DNA from: Stictocephala bisonia
Taxonomy: Eukaryota; Arthropoda; Insecta; Hemiptera; Membracidae
Direction of reading: 5' to 3'
NCBI GenBank assembly: GCA_035578905.1
Contig: JAQJVL010000516.1
Coordinates: 62,001 to 126,000, forward strand
Length of the DNA stretch: 64,000 nucleotides
The position numbers and the translations under genes are program-made. Positions 24,601 through 38,710 of the stretch are shown one piece after another (the stretch's first letter is position 1; the number at the start of each line of letters is the position of its first letter). The notes beneath the pieces were generated by a model that was not told the origin of the DNA, searched no databases, and saw only the letters and a program-made list of their open reading frames with translations.

Positions 24601-27600
24601 TATGTCTTCAGTAGTGTTCTCATCACAAATGTGTCATATGTCTCAGTAATATTCTCATCACAAATATGTTATATGTCTCAGTAATGTTCTCATCATAAAT
24701 GTGTTATATGTATCAGTAATATTCTCATCACAAATATGTTATATGTCTTAGTAATGTTCTCATCATAAATGTGTTATATGTCTCAGTAATGTTCTCATCA
24801 CAAATATGTTATATGTCTCAGTAATTTTCTCATCATAAATGTGTTATATGTCTCAGTAGTGTTCTCATCACAAATGTGTCATATGTCTCAGTAATATTCT
24901 CATCACAAATATGTTATATGTCTCAGTAATGTTCTCATCATAAATGTGTTATATGTCTCAGTAATGTTCTCATCACAAATGTGTCATATGTCTCAGTAAT
25001 ATTCTCATCACAAATATGTTATATGTCTCAGTAATGTTCTCATAATAAATGTGTTATATGTCTCAGTAGTGTTCTCATCACAAATGTGTCATATGTCTCA
25101 GTAATATTCTCATCACAAATATGTTATATGTCTCAGTAATGTTCTCATCACAAATATGTTATATGTCTCAGTAGTGTTCTCATCACAAATATGTTATATG
25201 TCTCAGTAGTGTTCTCATCACAAATGTGTTATATGTCTGAGTAATGTTCTCATCACAAATGTGTCATATGTCTCAGTAATATTCTCATCACAAGTATGTT
25301 ATATGTCTCAGTAATGTTCTCATCATAAATGTGTTATATGTCTTCAGTAGTGTTCTCATCACAAATGTGTCATATGTCTCAGTAATATTCTCATCACAAA
25401 TATGTTATATGTCTCAGTAATGTTCTCATCATAAATATGTTATATGTCTCAGTAATATTCTCATCACAAATATGTTATATGTCTTAGTAATGTTCTCATC
25501 ATAAATGTGTTATATGTCTCAGTAATGTTCTCATCACAAATATGTTATATGTCTCAGTAATTTTCTCATCATAAATGTGTTATATGTCTCAGTAGTGTTC
25601 TCATCACAAATGTGTCATATGTCTCAGTAATATTCTCATCACAAATATGTTATATGTCTCAGTAATGTTCTCATCATAAATGTGTTGTATGTCTCAGTAA
25701 TGTTCTTATCACAAATGTGTCATATGTCTCAGTAATATTCTCATCACAAATATGTTATATGTCTCAGTAATGTTCTCATCACAAATATGTTATATGTCTC
25801 AGTAATGTTCTCATCACAAATATGTTATATGTCTCAGTAGTGTTCTCATCACAAATGTGTTATATGTCTGAGTAATGTTCTCATCACAAATGTGTCATAT
25901 GTCTCAGTAATATTCTCATCACAAATATGTTATATGTCTCAGTAATGTTTGCATTTACCTTTACTTCCTTTCTTAAAAATAAGCACTTTAATGGCATTTT
26001 TCCATTTGATTATGATTACACCGTTTCTCGAAAACGTCTTCAAAACACTAAACACCAATGCATTCCAACTTGCCATAATATTACAATCATCTCCATAGTC
26101 AGTTCATCAAAAATCCACACAGCTTTTCTCTTCTTCATTCACTCAAGGCCTCTCTTTTCCTTATCTCCTTTCTTCTACTCCTACCTTTATATTTCTTCAA
26201 ATCCATATTTTTCATCTGGATTAAATTCAAAATAACTCTCTTAACAACTCTAACTTTTAATTCTTCCTCACTTTCAATTTCCTTTCCATCATCATCAACC
26301 ATTGTTGTACTGCCTGCATTAACTTTCATTTTCTTTATGACCATACTGTACAATAGATTCTTATTTCCTATTACAGTTTTTCTAACATATCGCTCCATTT
26401 CTTAGATCAGCTCTTATTTTCTTCCTGTAAGTTTTCCTTTTTTCCTTGAGAAGTGTTTTAATTCCTTATTCCCAGTGATCCACGATTGGTAAAGTTCTAA
26501 TAGATGAGTATGTTTAGCCTCAAATATTTTAGATTCTCCAGTAGAGTATCAATAATTATTACTCTTATAGATCTCATGTGTTAATAACATCGTCATGAAA
26601 AGATCTTATCTATTTATTTATTCTTCAATCATCAATCCAATCATCAAGATTTTGGTGAATATGTATTCTGAATGAGTGTAGATGAGCAAATCTAATCATT
26701 GTTATTACAAACTAAGGCTGCCTATTCTTTAGAAAGTGTCAATAATTAATAAATATCCCAATGACACTTGATCAGTGACTAATGATTAGCCGGTTATTAT
26801 CAGCTGATCCCTTATAAAATTTGTTGAAATGAAATGACTCAGATTGGGAGCAAACCAAAAACATTTAGACTATGACATTAGGCTTTAACCAACTACACTA
26901 CTTACCAATTTTTATATTTGTACTGTGCAGGAGGTCAGGACAAGGTGGCTACTTTCTTCCACTAAGTGGAGGTGTAGACTCCTCGGCTGTTGCTTGTATT
27001 GTACATTCCATGAGTCGACTTGTTGTGTCAGCCTGCTCTGCTGGAGGTAAAGTATCTTAAAGTATTCATACGAGTATTGCTTAATTGACTGCTTAAAATA
27101 GAAAAAACTGAAGGTTAATCTAGTTAGTCCAAATATGTGTTTTTTTGAGACAAGTGCAGTGGTGATGGCCCACCCGCCCACCCATACACGTGCAGTGGTG
27201 ATGGATATTTTGGATTAGCAAAATATTCAGATTACCAAGGAATTACTAAAAAAATTTAACCACAATAATTTAAGATATAAAATTATACTATAGGTCATCT
27301 ACAAAATAAAAGTTATGTTGTAATTACAAATGTAGTCTGACAGTAATGTTACGTACTGTATATGAAATAATACTGTGGTGTAAACTAAAAATGACACTTG
27401 AAATAGTCTTTAACGTTTCTATGGCGTGCTTTTATTTATGGTCTTACAAAAAGCATCATTTCGCAGTTCAGGATAAGAAATTGTTGTACTGGAACATTAT
27501 TTTTATTTAACTACTCCAAACATGAGGTGAAAGCTTGCAATGCCGCTGCGTTTTCAACACTCTGAGTAAGTTCTTCTTCTCTACTTTTGGTCCCTTCATC

Positions 27601-30600
27601 ACTCTCTCTGCTTTACTCTCAAGACTGATAATATACACATCATTTAAGTGTTAAATTGTTTGACCTTACTGATTCTTCATTCAACCAATCACTCACATCT
27701 TCCTCTTTAATGCGGTCATCAATATATCATAATATCAATACAACATAGCTGGAATAATATACTGAAATCAAGGGTCAATGACCCAGGCAAGCTTTCAGTC
27801 TTAACATGAAAATCTAAAAATAAAGTGAGCTAAAGGGGTTGTTCGGACTACATTGGGTTCAGATTAAGGTGGTCTGTCAATATACAGTTCTGAGGCCTGC
27901 TATTTAATAATACAAGGTGGCCTTATAGTGTACAGTATGTGTTGTTAAATTACAAGAAACCATCATTCTTGAGATAAAAACTATGCATAAAAGTTTAAAA
28001 TTTTACTTTTTTGATATTTAGACACTCAAGTGCTAGCAGATGTGAGGAAGATGGTATGTGATCCAGAGTATGTGCCCAGTAGTCCACAGGAACTTTGCAG
28101 TAGAATCCTATTCACCTGCTACATGGCTACTCAAAATTCCTCTGCAGAAACCAAGCAGAGAGCAAAAGCATTGGCCTCACAAGTTGGCAGGTTAGTTTTA
28201 CTGTAGTTTACAATATGGTGTTAAAATCTTCATGGGTAGGCTTCTATGGTCGTCACTAATGCTAATATAAACTTGGCCCTTGGATGTCAACCGCTTTATG
28301 AAGTTATGTACACTGTGTACAATTCCTGCTGCCACATTGTGTCTCGGCCACATTACAGTACTAGGCTCCTACAATACATAATAGGTTGCCTCACTCTTAT
28401 ATGGTCTATATAAGCTGAGTTGTGACGTCAGAGGCCGACCTCCAACCACAGAGTAAGTGTATTACTTACTCTGTGCCTCCAACACAGTGTGCTGAACAAT
28501 TAAAACTACATGGGCTACTATACCATTACTAACACCAGAGTAGTAGTAACATAAATAAAAGAATGACATAATCACACATTTCTGGGAGATTATGTGATTC
28601 TTTTGTTTATGTTACTACTACTCTGGTGTTAGTGAACTTGTCTTTTAAGGTAAATTAGCTGATGTCCTATCTCTCCAATATACTAATTCCTGGCCTAGTG
28701 CCCTTTAACCTAACCTAAATAATATTACTGTGTTGTTTTCAAGACTATTTTAGAATTATATAAATTTCTGGTATTTTAATGTTAATTTAAACCAGCAACA
28801 TTTTTTTCGTGTGTTGCTGAGTTATACTTAGTAACAAACTAAATAACATCAATCAGTCATTTATATCAAATAAAATAATGTGTATATTTTTATGAAATAA
28901 TATTCACAATTAAACAACGTAGACTGTAGTGTCATTGAGACTATGAATATCAGATGTTTTTCATTGTTGTGGTTGTTTTGTTTACAGCAGTGAAGGTAGA
29001 AATATCACATAAATGCCGATATATGACATAAATGCCACCTGCATGATATGGATGCATACTTTTTGGGAGGTTATATACCTGGCGTGGGAGGGTTGGTGAC
29101 TTCAGGTCTTTTCTAGAAGGTTTAGAACTACACCCTCTAGAACATTCCACGCTGTTGTGGTTGTTTCCATTATTCTTACTGGTCAATTGATTTTTCTCTC
29201 TGCAGTGCAATTTTCATTTACTTGTAGTCGGATTCATTCTGTGCTAATATTCATTGTAGTGTCTTTATTAAAGTTATCAACATGTGTTTGTATTTTAATA
29301 GATACTAAACAATTTCTTTAAAAAAAGTTAGTCGTGTGACTTGAAACTATTGTCCTATTAAGGTCTATTACATTTGTGTAAACATGCATAGACTATTGCA
29401 GACCACTCATTTTAAACTGTCATGTATATAACCTCCGAACCAGGCCAGATGAGACTATACTTGTGTTGTGTTTCACTCGCTCTGAAGATAGCCTATTGCA
29501 ATGTGGTCGAAACGTCGGCAGTAGTTTTACTTAGTGTATGCAACTCCATGACGCAGTCAACATCCGAAGACTAAGTTTATATTAGTGTGGTGGGAAAATA
29601 TTAATTTTTGTATGTAAAATGTATTACCTTATTCGTTATAAAAATAATGAATAATACAAATTAATCACTATCCAGTCTAACATTGTTATTCTGTCATTTA
29701 AATAAGTAAATATTTGTTGCTCACTTTTCATTATCCTTAAATTTGACCCTTTGAAAATAAATTTTGTAAGTAAACACAAGGAAAGATGGATCTGAGAGAT
29801 TTTTGGCTATCTTAAGGTGGCTGTTTCCCAAACTGCCAAGTCACCGCTGAAAAGTTGACAGCCCCAGACAGCCCTATAGTAGCTATAGTCTTACCATCAG
29901 CTGGCCAAAACATTCTTTTGTATTTCAGTTTTACCGTTCGTGTTTATTATTACAATGAGTTAAAGTGAACAATGTATGATTATTAAAGGTCCAATTTAGT
30001 GGTCTATAAGTTGATATTATGAGGTTTTTAAATTAAAATGTTCAAGAATGACTTAAAAATTAGCATATTTAATTGTGAAAACGGCTTAAGGAATTAAGAT
30101 TGGCAAAATTAATGATGAGTTTGCTGTAGCTTAACACACCTCTGGATTAAGTGTGCTTAAGGTTATTCTATATACTAGGGATGGAGAGGTCCCAAAAGTT
30201 TAGGAATTCTATGTAATATTATAATTCTTATCCTGCGAGAAGGACATTTTTTTTTTATAATCAGCAATACCAACTTATTTCCACCCTTTGTTGGAGTTCT
30301 CTACTTCATTAGCAGATCGATCCACATTTGTGGTCTATCTTGTTTTTATAATTTAGTACAAATTAAATTAGAATAATTATAAATAAAACAACTTTATTCT
30401 GCCTAGAGAGTTTGAACGAAATGTGTGCCACTAAATTAGTTTTGAGTGATGGACCGCTATTGGTGTTGGGTCTGTATTGGATTCCAACAAGACAGTATAA
30501 ACAATTTTGTTGAACTTTTATCAGGTTGTTTGGAAAAGATAGTGTGTCCTGACCTTAGAGTTGTGATAATGGGGGATATGAACATCAATCTAGACGAAAA

Positions 30601-33600
30601 TACACCACTTGTTCAGACATATCTCTCTATAATGTCACCCTTGGCCTGTCAGCTTCAATATGGATATATACGAGAGAAAGTAAACATTCACATCAATAAT
30701 TGACCACATATTTACAAACATCCAAAAAGACACATTTAAGAATAAGGTTTTAATCACCGCACTCTCAGACCATAACAGCCTTATCACTGAAATGGATTTG
30801 CCTTGCTTGACAAAAAATGACTACCATATCGTAAGATGACTCATGTGATGACGAAAGAAAACTTAAAATTCTTTAAAATACTTATGAGGAAAGAAAAATG
30901 GCAGGACTTATATAATATAAGTTCTCTAAATGATAAGTTTAATATATTATATGATCAGTTATGCTTCTATTTTAACATGGCTTTTCGACATAAATTATGA
31001 AAATAACAGAAAAACAAGAGAAATGGAAAGTGTGACTGAATAAAGAAACCCTATCCATTAAAGATCTTGTAAAAAAGTGGTATATTAAAACTAGAGATTT
31101 GAGTTCTGACCATTACTTCAGGTACTACTATAGAATTAAAAAGCCGCTACAGAGAATGTATATGTCAATGTAAATCACAACACTATTTGAACCAAATAAA
31201 TTAATCAGATAATAAGGCAAAAGCTCTCTTGGGAATTATTAACGATAATAGAAAAAATGTTACTAACAAAGTAGAAGGAAAGTACACAGTCCCTACATCT
31301 GAGGGAAGAGTGTTTCGTCAACCAGACCAAATAGCCGAAATCTTTAATCACTATTTCATAAATGTAGGCCGTAATGAATCCTCGCATGTAAATGGCACAA
31401 CAATATCATACGTCCAATGAATAATTTGATTTCTCAGTCTATTTTTCTGAATCCTGTTACTGAGATGGAAATTTTATCTACAATCAAAGGACTCAAAAGC
31501 AAAAAATCCTCTGGGCTAGATGGAATATCATCCATAGTTCTAAAAGAGGTTGTTGAAAGCATTGCCTCCCCTTTACCATGTGATAAACTCCTCTCTGGAG
31601 AGTGGAATATTCCCTGAGGCTTTGAAAACTTCACTAATAAAGTCCATATATAAAAAAGATGGTACAATTTTATGCGATAGTTACAGGCCTATACCTCTGG
31701 CTTTTACAAGGTTTTTGAAAAAGTTGTACTATTCAGTTCTTAGAAAAACATAGTATAATTTTTACCAAACGATTTGGATTTGTTCGAGGAGGATCAACTA
31801 TGGATGCCATGTTTTCTCTAATATCTGATATAGTCAACTCTCTTGATGTTAGGTAACGAACCCTGGGAATGTTTTTCGATTTAAGGAAGGCCTTTGACAC
31901 GGTGGACCACGAACATCATTGAAGAGAGAGTCTGACCATATAAAATTCAAAAAAACGACTCAAAGAACATCTCCTCGACTGAGTGTATTATATTAATAGC
32001 TATAGCGTTAATGAATTTTTGGATAATAATGTTATGGATGTGATGTAATTGATTAATCCATGGTGAATTGCTTGGTGATTTTTTTTTTTTTTTTGTACTG
32101 ATATCAGTGTATTTAAATAATAATTTCAATTGTTCCAGTTGATCTGTTGACTTTGTCTATGCATTGTAATGTCTTGACTGAATAAATGACTTTATGACTA
32201 CAGTTTTCTGAAAAGTGTGGAATGTGATTGATGATGGCGAGTGGCAGTCAGCAGTGACATTGATAAACTAACTGCTGTCTATTTTGCTTCTTTGGGCAAG
32301 AGATTACTGAATTAGGATTATTGCATTTACTTGTTTTTCCAAGTAGCTCTCTAACCTGAGTAGGTAATCATGTTATGATGTGATAGAGGAAAATACTCAG
32401 GTCGATCAGGAAAATAATGAGGTTGCAAAATCATTAGCACTACAAAGATGGCTTCGAAGTGTTGATAATGATCTTAATTATTTTCAGTATTTTCACCATG
32501 ATCAACTGTGCACAAGAACCTATGTTTTATTATCATTATTATCTTTTCAACAAACAATATACAGTAGAACCTCCGCTAACCGAAACACTTTTAACCGAAA
32601 TACTGATTAACCGAAACGGTAAAATAAATATTGTAAACACCGATATTTAGCAGCATGCGCCAATATTATTGTCTATGCCGTGCCGAATCCTCAAGTGCCA
32701 GCCAAGGTCCGCTTTGTTGTCTGTCGCGCCGTATCTATCGTTAGCTTACTCACCGGCCCAATCCACGGAAAAACCCGGCCCCGTCTATTAGTCACTGTCA
32801 GTCAATACTGAGGTGCAGTCAGTCTGTGTGTGTTGTTCAGAGTTCTTGTGTCGATCGCGAAATTTAGTGTCAATGATTTCCGAACTGTTCAGTGTTGTTG
32901 TACTGTATTGTTTTACTGTACATTATCGTTTTAGTACATTTTGTGCTATAGTATGTCTGTGAAACGGAAGAGAGTGGTAATAACAATTGAAGAGACGTTA
33001 GAAGCGATTGGAAGAATAAAAAACGGTGAACTTCTGAGAAATGTTGCAGCTGATTTGGGTATCGGAGTTTCAACGGTTTGTGATTGGATGAAAAACGAAC
33101 ATGTATCAAAGCAGCCAAACAAGAAAACCATGAAACTGTCTCAAAATGAAAAAGTAAATGAGGCCACTTTTTTGTGGTTTACTCAGCAACGGGAATAAGG
33201 AATACCGCTGACAGGACCAATAATCCAGGAAAAGGCTAAACTGCTTTCGGAAATTATGGGAGAGGCAGGTGAGGGATTTAAGGCTAGTTCAGGTTGGCTA
33301 GAAAAGTGGAAATCTAGGTACGGCGTTCGTCAAATAAACGTTTGTGGAGAGAAGCTGTCTGCTGACGCTGATGCGGTAGATGTTTATAAAACTGAATTGG
33401 ACGAGTTTTTAGAAGATTACACTAAAGACCAAATATTTAATGCTGACGAAACAGGCTTGAATTTTAAAATGCTACCCAAGAAATCGCTTACATCCAAAAA
33501 TGAAATGTCTGCTCCTGGACACAAAATGTCCAAACAAAGACTGACAGTTATGTTGTGTAGCAACACTTCTGGTAACCATAGTCTGAAGCCTATGGTGATA

Positions 33601-36600
33601 GGCAAATCAAAAAAACCTAGGGCGCTAAAAGATATTGCAGAAAATGCTTTACCAGTTTTCTATCGTAACCAGAAAAGTGCTTGGATGTCGAGTGATCTCT
33701 TTACTGAGTGGTTCAATGATCAGTTTGTTCCTATTGTTGAGTCATTTTCGGCATCAAAAAGTCTCCCCAGAAAGGCTGTGTTATTAATCGATAACGCTCC
33801 AACACACTCACAAAATCTTAAGAATGGTGAAATTATTGTAAAATTTCTTCCCCCCAATGTGACGAGTCTGATTCAACCCTTAGACCAAGGTGTAATAGAG
33901 TGTTTCAAGAGGCACTATCGAGCATACTTTTTGAGAGCACTATTACTGAAGACAAATGATTCGAAAACTGTCCCTGAAATACTTAAAACCATTAACATTA
34001 AACATGTGGTTTATTGGTGTGCACAGTCATGGGATAAAGTAAAATCGTCAACTCTTCAAAAATGTTGGAACATGGTCTTTGGTTCTGTCAAGACGATAAC
34101 AGTAAAGAAACTGAAAATGTCGAAAACATACATGTTTGTCACCAAAGATGGTGACGTAGCAGAAAGCAGTAGAGACACAGCAGATGATATCTTCAATGCA
34201 CTACAGGTACGGTATGTTTTAATTTATTGTAGGGGTTAACACATCTGTAAGTTTCATGTACCGTATGAACTTTAATGATAACCTACTATACTGTATATCA
34301 TTCTAGGTTAAGTTGTTTTATTCAACTGTCCAATTTACAAAAAACATGTACTGTATTACTGTACGTATTTGTTGGTTGCTTTGCGATTTGTGGAATGATC
34401 GGACGAAGCTACACCAGCTGACGTGTTACTTATAAAACGTTGGAGAGATATTGCTGCTAGGAATCGTTGTCAAGTGAAAAAAACAGAGAAAGATAGAAGA
34501 TTTTTTTTAAAAAAACAGTAGTCCTACTTTATTGTGTTTACATACAGTACTGTAATTTTAAATTTAATATTTTTTAGTGTACAGTAGGCCTAAGTGTGTA
34601 CAGTACTGTATAAATAAAATAAATCTGTCATTTTAAATAAGTTGTTGGTCAATTATTTTCATTTTAAACACCAGGTACACCCTCACTTTTTAACCGAAAT
34701 TTTCGTTATCCGAAACGACCTTTCCCCCCTTTATTTCGGTTAACGGAGGTTCTACTGTAGTTCCTTTAGCCCATGCCTAGAGTGAAATAAATGTTTTTAG
34801 ATAAGGGGCTTTATCTGTCCAATTGTTGGAGGTTATCTTGCTCAGATTATAAATTAGTAAAGATCCAACATAAAAGATTATGAAATAATGTTTTCTATAA
34901 AGTAACCCTTCTCTTTTTATCTTGTTTATTTTTTTATACGTAATTTGAATGGAATATTCCAAATACTGGCAATGGATTTTTACAACCAAGTTGATAGAAA
35001 TATAAAAAAACATATAAAAAACATTAAAGGAGAAATGCAACATATAATGGTTTCTTTAATTTTAAAAACTATTTGATTCATTAAATTAATGTATCATCCT
35101 AGGCTCCTCATTAACTCGATCCTTCCATCTACACTGTAGTCTTTCTAGGAGTCTCCTCTGCGTGATACTCTTTTTAACAGTTGGTCTGCTCTCTTGTACG
35201 CAAGTCTTAGCCTCCTTAGTTTTCTGCTCTTTACCAGCCATAATAATCTGAATCACCCACATACAAACCATAATCGTTCATGTGGGGAGTTATTGCTAAT
35301 ATTTAATCGTAAATTTGTGCATTATTACTTAATTTATTAGAGGAATAAAGTGCTCTTGATTTGATTCTTTGTATAGTGTCTTAAGCTGTCAATTAACACT
35401 CCCTTTTTGCTTTGTTAATTATCCTGAGTAATAAAATTTACAACAAAATGAAGTATATCAATATCAACTCCAACTCAAATTGATAATATGATTAATTGTA
35501 GTATTTTGTTGACTGTTCCTTTAGTTGTACCTTATAGTTCATTTACCTATTTAGACATATAGACCTCTCCACACAATATATGAAACCCAAAACAGAAGAA
35601 ACTTTCCAATCCTAAATCACCATGTAACCATCTCAAAGAAAAAAACCATCATAAAAAGGTACGCTAAACTATAACCACCTACTATTTCACCTAAAGGTAG
35701 AAGCCTGGGAAACCACTAACACAAAGGTTGCACTATCATACACTGTAGCAGAATTCCTTGCCTTATAACTACAACTAATTTATTTGTATAATAATACAGA
35801 CTTATTTCATGCTTTCTGACACAGTGTGCTGTTCTCAAAGAATGTTGTCTATTGTTTATTAGATGACAAGGTAAGTCTTTTAATTTCCTAACTCATACTA
35901 CGGTAAATTGAATACTGGCCTTTTTTCTTCTAACTTAAGTTATTTCTGATGGCAGCTATCACAGTGACATTGTTATCGATGGTGCAGTGTCTGCCTGCCT
36001 CTCCATCTTCTCCTTGGTGACGGGAATGAAGCCTCAGTTTGCAGTTCATGGAGGCTCTGCCAGGGAGTCTCTTGCTATGCAAAACATTCAGGTACAGCAA
36101 GTAGGACTCGACCGAGATGACAATTTGGAATTAAAAAAATGACCTTACCTTAATGCTCTGGCCACTCAAACCAATGTAGGTTTCTGGCCTCCGCATTAAT
36201 GTGCCTCCACTCCTCTCTGTCTTGAGCTTGCTTATTAAAAAATAAGCGCATATTTATAATCAATCTCAAAACTAAAAAATAAATTAGCTTCTATGTGCAT
36301 GTTGTTTATGTCGTGAGATAGAGTAAAAATGTAACAAATGTATATATAAAACTGTTTTGAGTTTTGTCGTAAATTTAAGTTGGATAGTAAAAATGTAACA
36401 AATGTATATATAAAACTGTTTTGAGTTTTGTCGTAAATTTAAGTTGGGTGATATAGATAGAAATGTAAAGGAAGGCGCCTTTATGGATTATAGTTTTGTT
36501 ATAAAAATACTTTTTTAATAAAAATAAGCCTACTGTCGGCACAGAAATTTGGTGTAACTGTGTTTGAAGGCTGTTTACAAAGAAACTAAGAGACCTATGA

Positions 36601-38660
36601 AAAATCCAATAACATCTTGTTTTCCTCATTTAATTTAACGTTATGTCACATACATTTAAACATTTTTGTATAGTTTTCATAATTTTTATCCTAGTCCTTA
36701 AAAAAGATCACTGGATTTTACTAGTTTTCACTGTGCATCAACTTTGCATTTTTATTGTTCAAAACCCCTTTAACATATTGCATATATACGTAAATACGTG
36801 GTTAAATACAAATCTGTATAAAACCACTGTATTTACTTACGCATATAAAAGTAACCTATCTAACTAATGCAAAGTAATTACAACGTGACCAAGCAATTAA
36901 TTTTACAATCACTAGAAGCCAAAAAAAAGTTGTTTCAAGAAATTTACAAGAACTTTTTTTCTTTAATTAAAAAACATTTCTGTTAACCAAGTATTAAAAT
37001 ATGATGTAATACATGAAATAGATTTTCGAGTAATACAAATCTAATTCACAGTGAAAACTAGTAATAAATCCAAACCTTTTTATTCCAACTAGCATAAAAA
37101 TTATTAAAAAAGAATAATTTTAAATTAAAAAAATTATATGTCATAACATTAAATTAAATGAGGAAAACAATGATGGGACTGGATTTTTCATAGATCTCTA
37201 CGTTTCTTACCAAACGACCTTCAAATTCGGGTGTACATAATTTTTCCCCCGACAGTTGGGAAAGTTTTACAATATTTTGATTTTGATATTTTCGGTTTAT
37301 CAGTTTTATGAAGAGTCTCATTCTTGAAACCATTGTGTTGGGTTGGCCAATTTCAGCATTAGTGATTGTAAATGATGAAATAATTTTACATGTTTAACAA
37401 GTTTTAGTTAAATCTATACTATTTTATACTACACATTTAACATCAACATTTAAGCATCTGGGTAGGTAGGAGATGAATAGTAAGTTGTAAATAAGTTTTT
37501 TCACATTGTCATCTAGGTCATATTTCACAGTAATATCTGTATGATTATGAAGAGAAGAAATTGTTCAGTAATGTTGATATGTTCGATGATCAATTGACAG
37601 ATATAAGTTTGTTCTATGTCTTAGTTAGAATTAAAAATGAAATTTACTTTTATTCTTTATAGATCAATAGCATTAAACCTTAAGAGCTATTTTATACAAT
37701 ATTACATCATGGCTTATTAATGCAAAAATACTGAATCACCTTCAGTGTTGAATCCGACAAGCGGTCTCAGGTATTGTACTATGGCTAAAGATAGTCACTT
37801 AGAATCCAACTGCAACTTTATAGTGGCACAGGTCAATGGCATATTAGTGTTGGGCCCACTTTAAATAAATGGTTCGGCATGGGGGGGGGGGAGGTGGCGG
37901 GATTAGTGTTTGTAATAAGTTGCATGGAGGAACACATATTTTGCAAACTTTCATTGCTAATAAGACAAGGACACATTTTTTCTTAATTTTTTGTTTTTAA
38001 TCTTGTATATTTATTACACAGAAGAACATTGTTATTTATATGTTCTTTAATGTCCTTTACACTTATGTCAAGTCTATATCTATATTTATAAAAGAGGATG
38101 TTTATATATATGTTTGAAGTTTATGCGCTGCCAAACCATCCAACCGATCGCCATGAAACTTTAGGATGTTGTTCTGTATACTCCCGAGATGGTTTCTGTG
38201 AAGTTTGATGCAGATCCGTCCACAGGGTCCCGCCCCACGGGCTCCTAAAGATCCCATGTTATTCAAATGGAGAATCTGAATTGTTTACAAAAAACATATG
38301 ACTGTGTGCTTTAATGTAGTTTCACATGCCATAAGCAGATTGAAGTTCTCACAACAACAGTACTGTATACGTTTGATTTATTGTAGTTCTACATTTCACC
38401 TTGAGAGTGTAGCACACACTACTTTTACTTGATCAAGTGATCTGTATTTGGTGTTAAACGTTTTTCCTCGGTAATTAAAACATGTGGTGAAACGTGAAAA
38501 TAAAAAATAAATAATTATTTGTTTTGCAGTTTACTTTTTATGGCATGCCTCCTAAAAAATCTAATATTGGTAGAAGAAGCTAAAATGCTTGAATTCTTTC
38601 AGCTATTAGGTTCTAAATCAAACTCAATATTATGACCGGCGAAGCGGGCGGGTACAGCTA

Positions 38661-38710
<50 letters not shown>

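Noticed and set aside
21848..25949. CRISPR-like array
   Set aside because: Units are contiguous and nearly identical with no unique spacers, in a eukaryotic intron; it is a satellite.
25927..26235. 102-codon plus-strand frame after the satellite
   Set aside because: Opposite strand of a LINE RT fragment; no domain.
36643..36867. 74-codon frame with hydrophobic composition
   Set aside because: Inside the long-TIR MITE; not kept in the second copy at 62032-63002.
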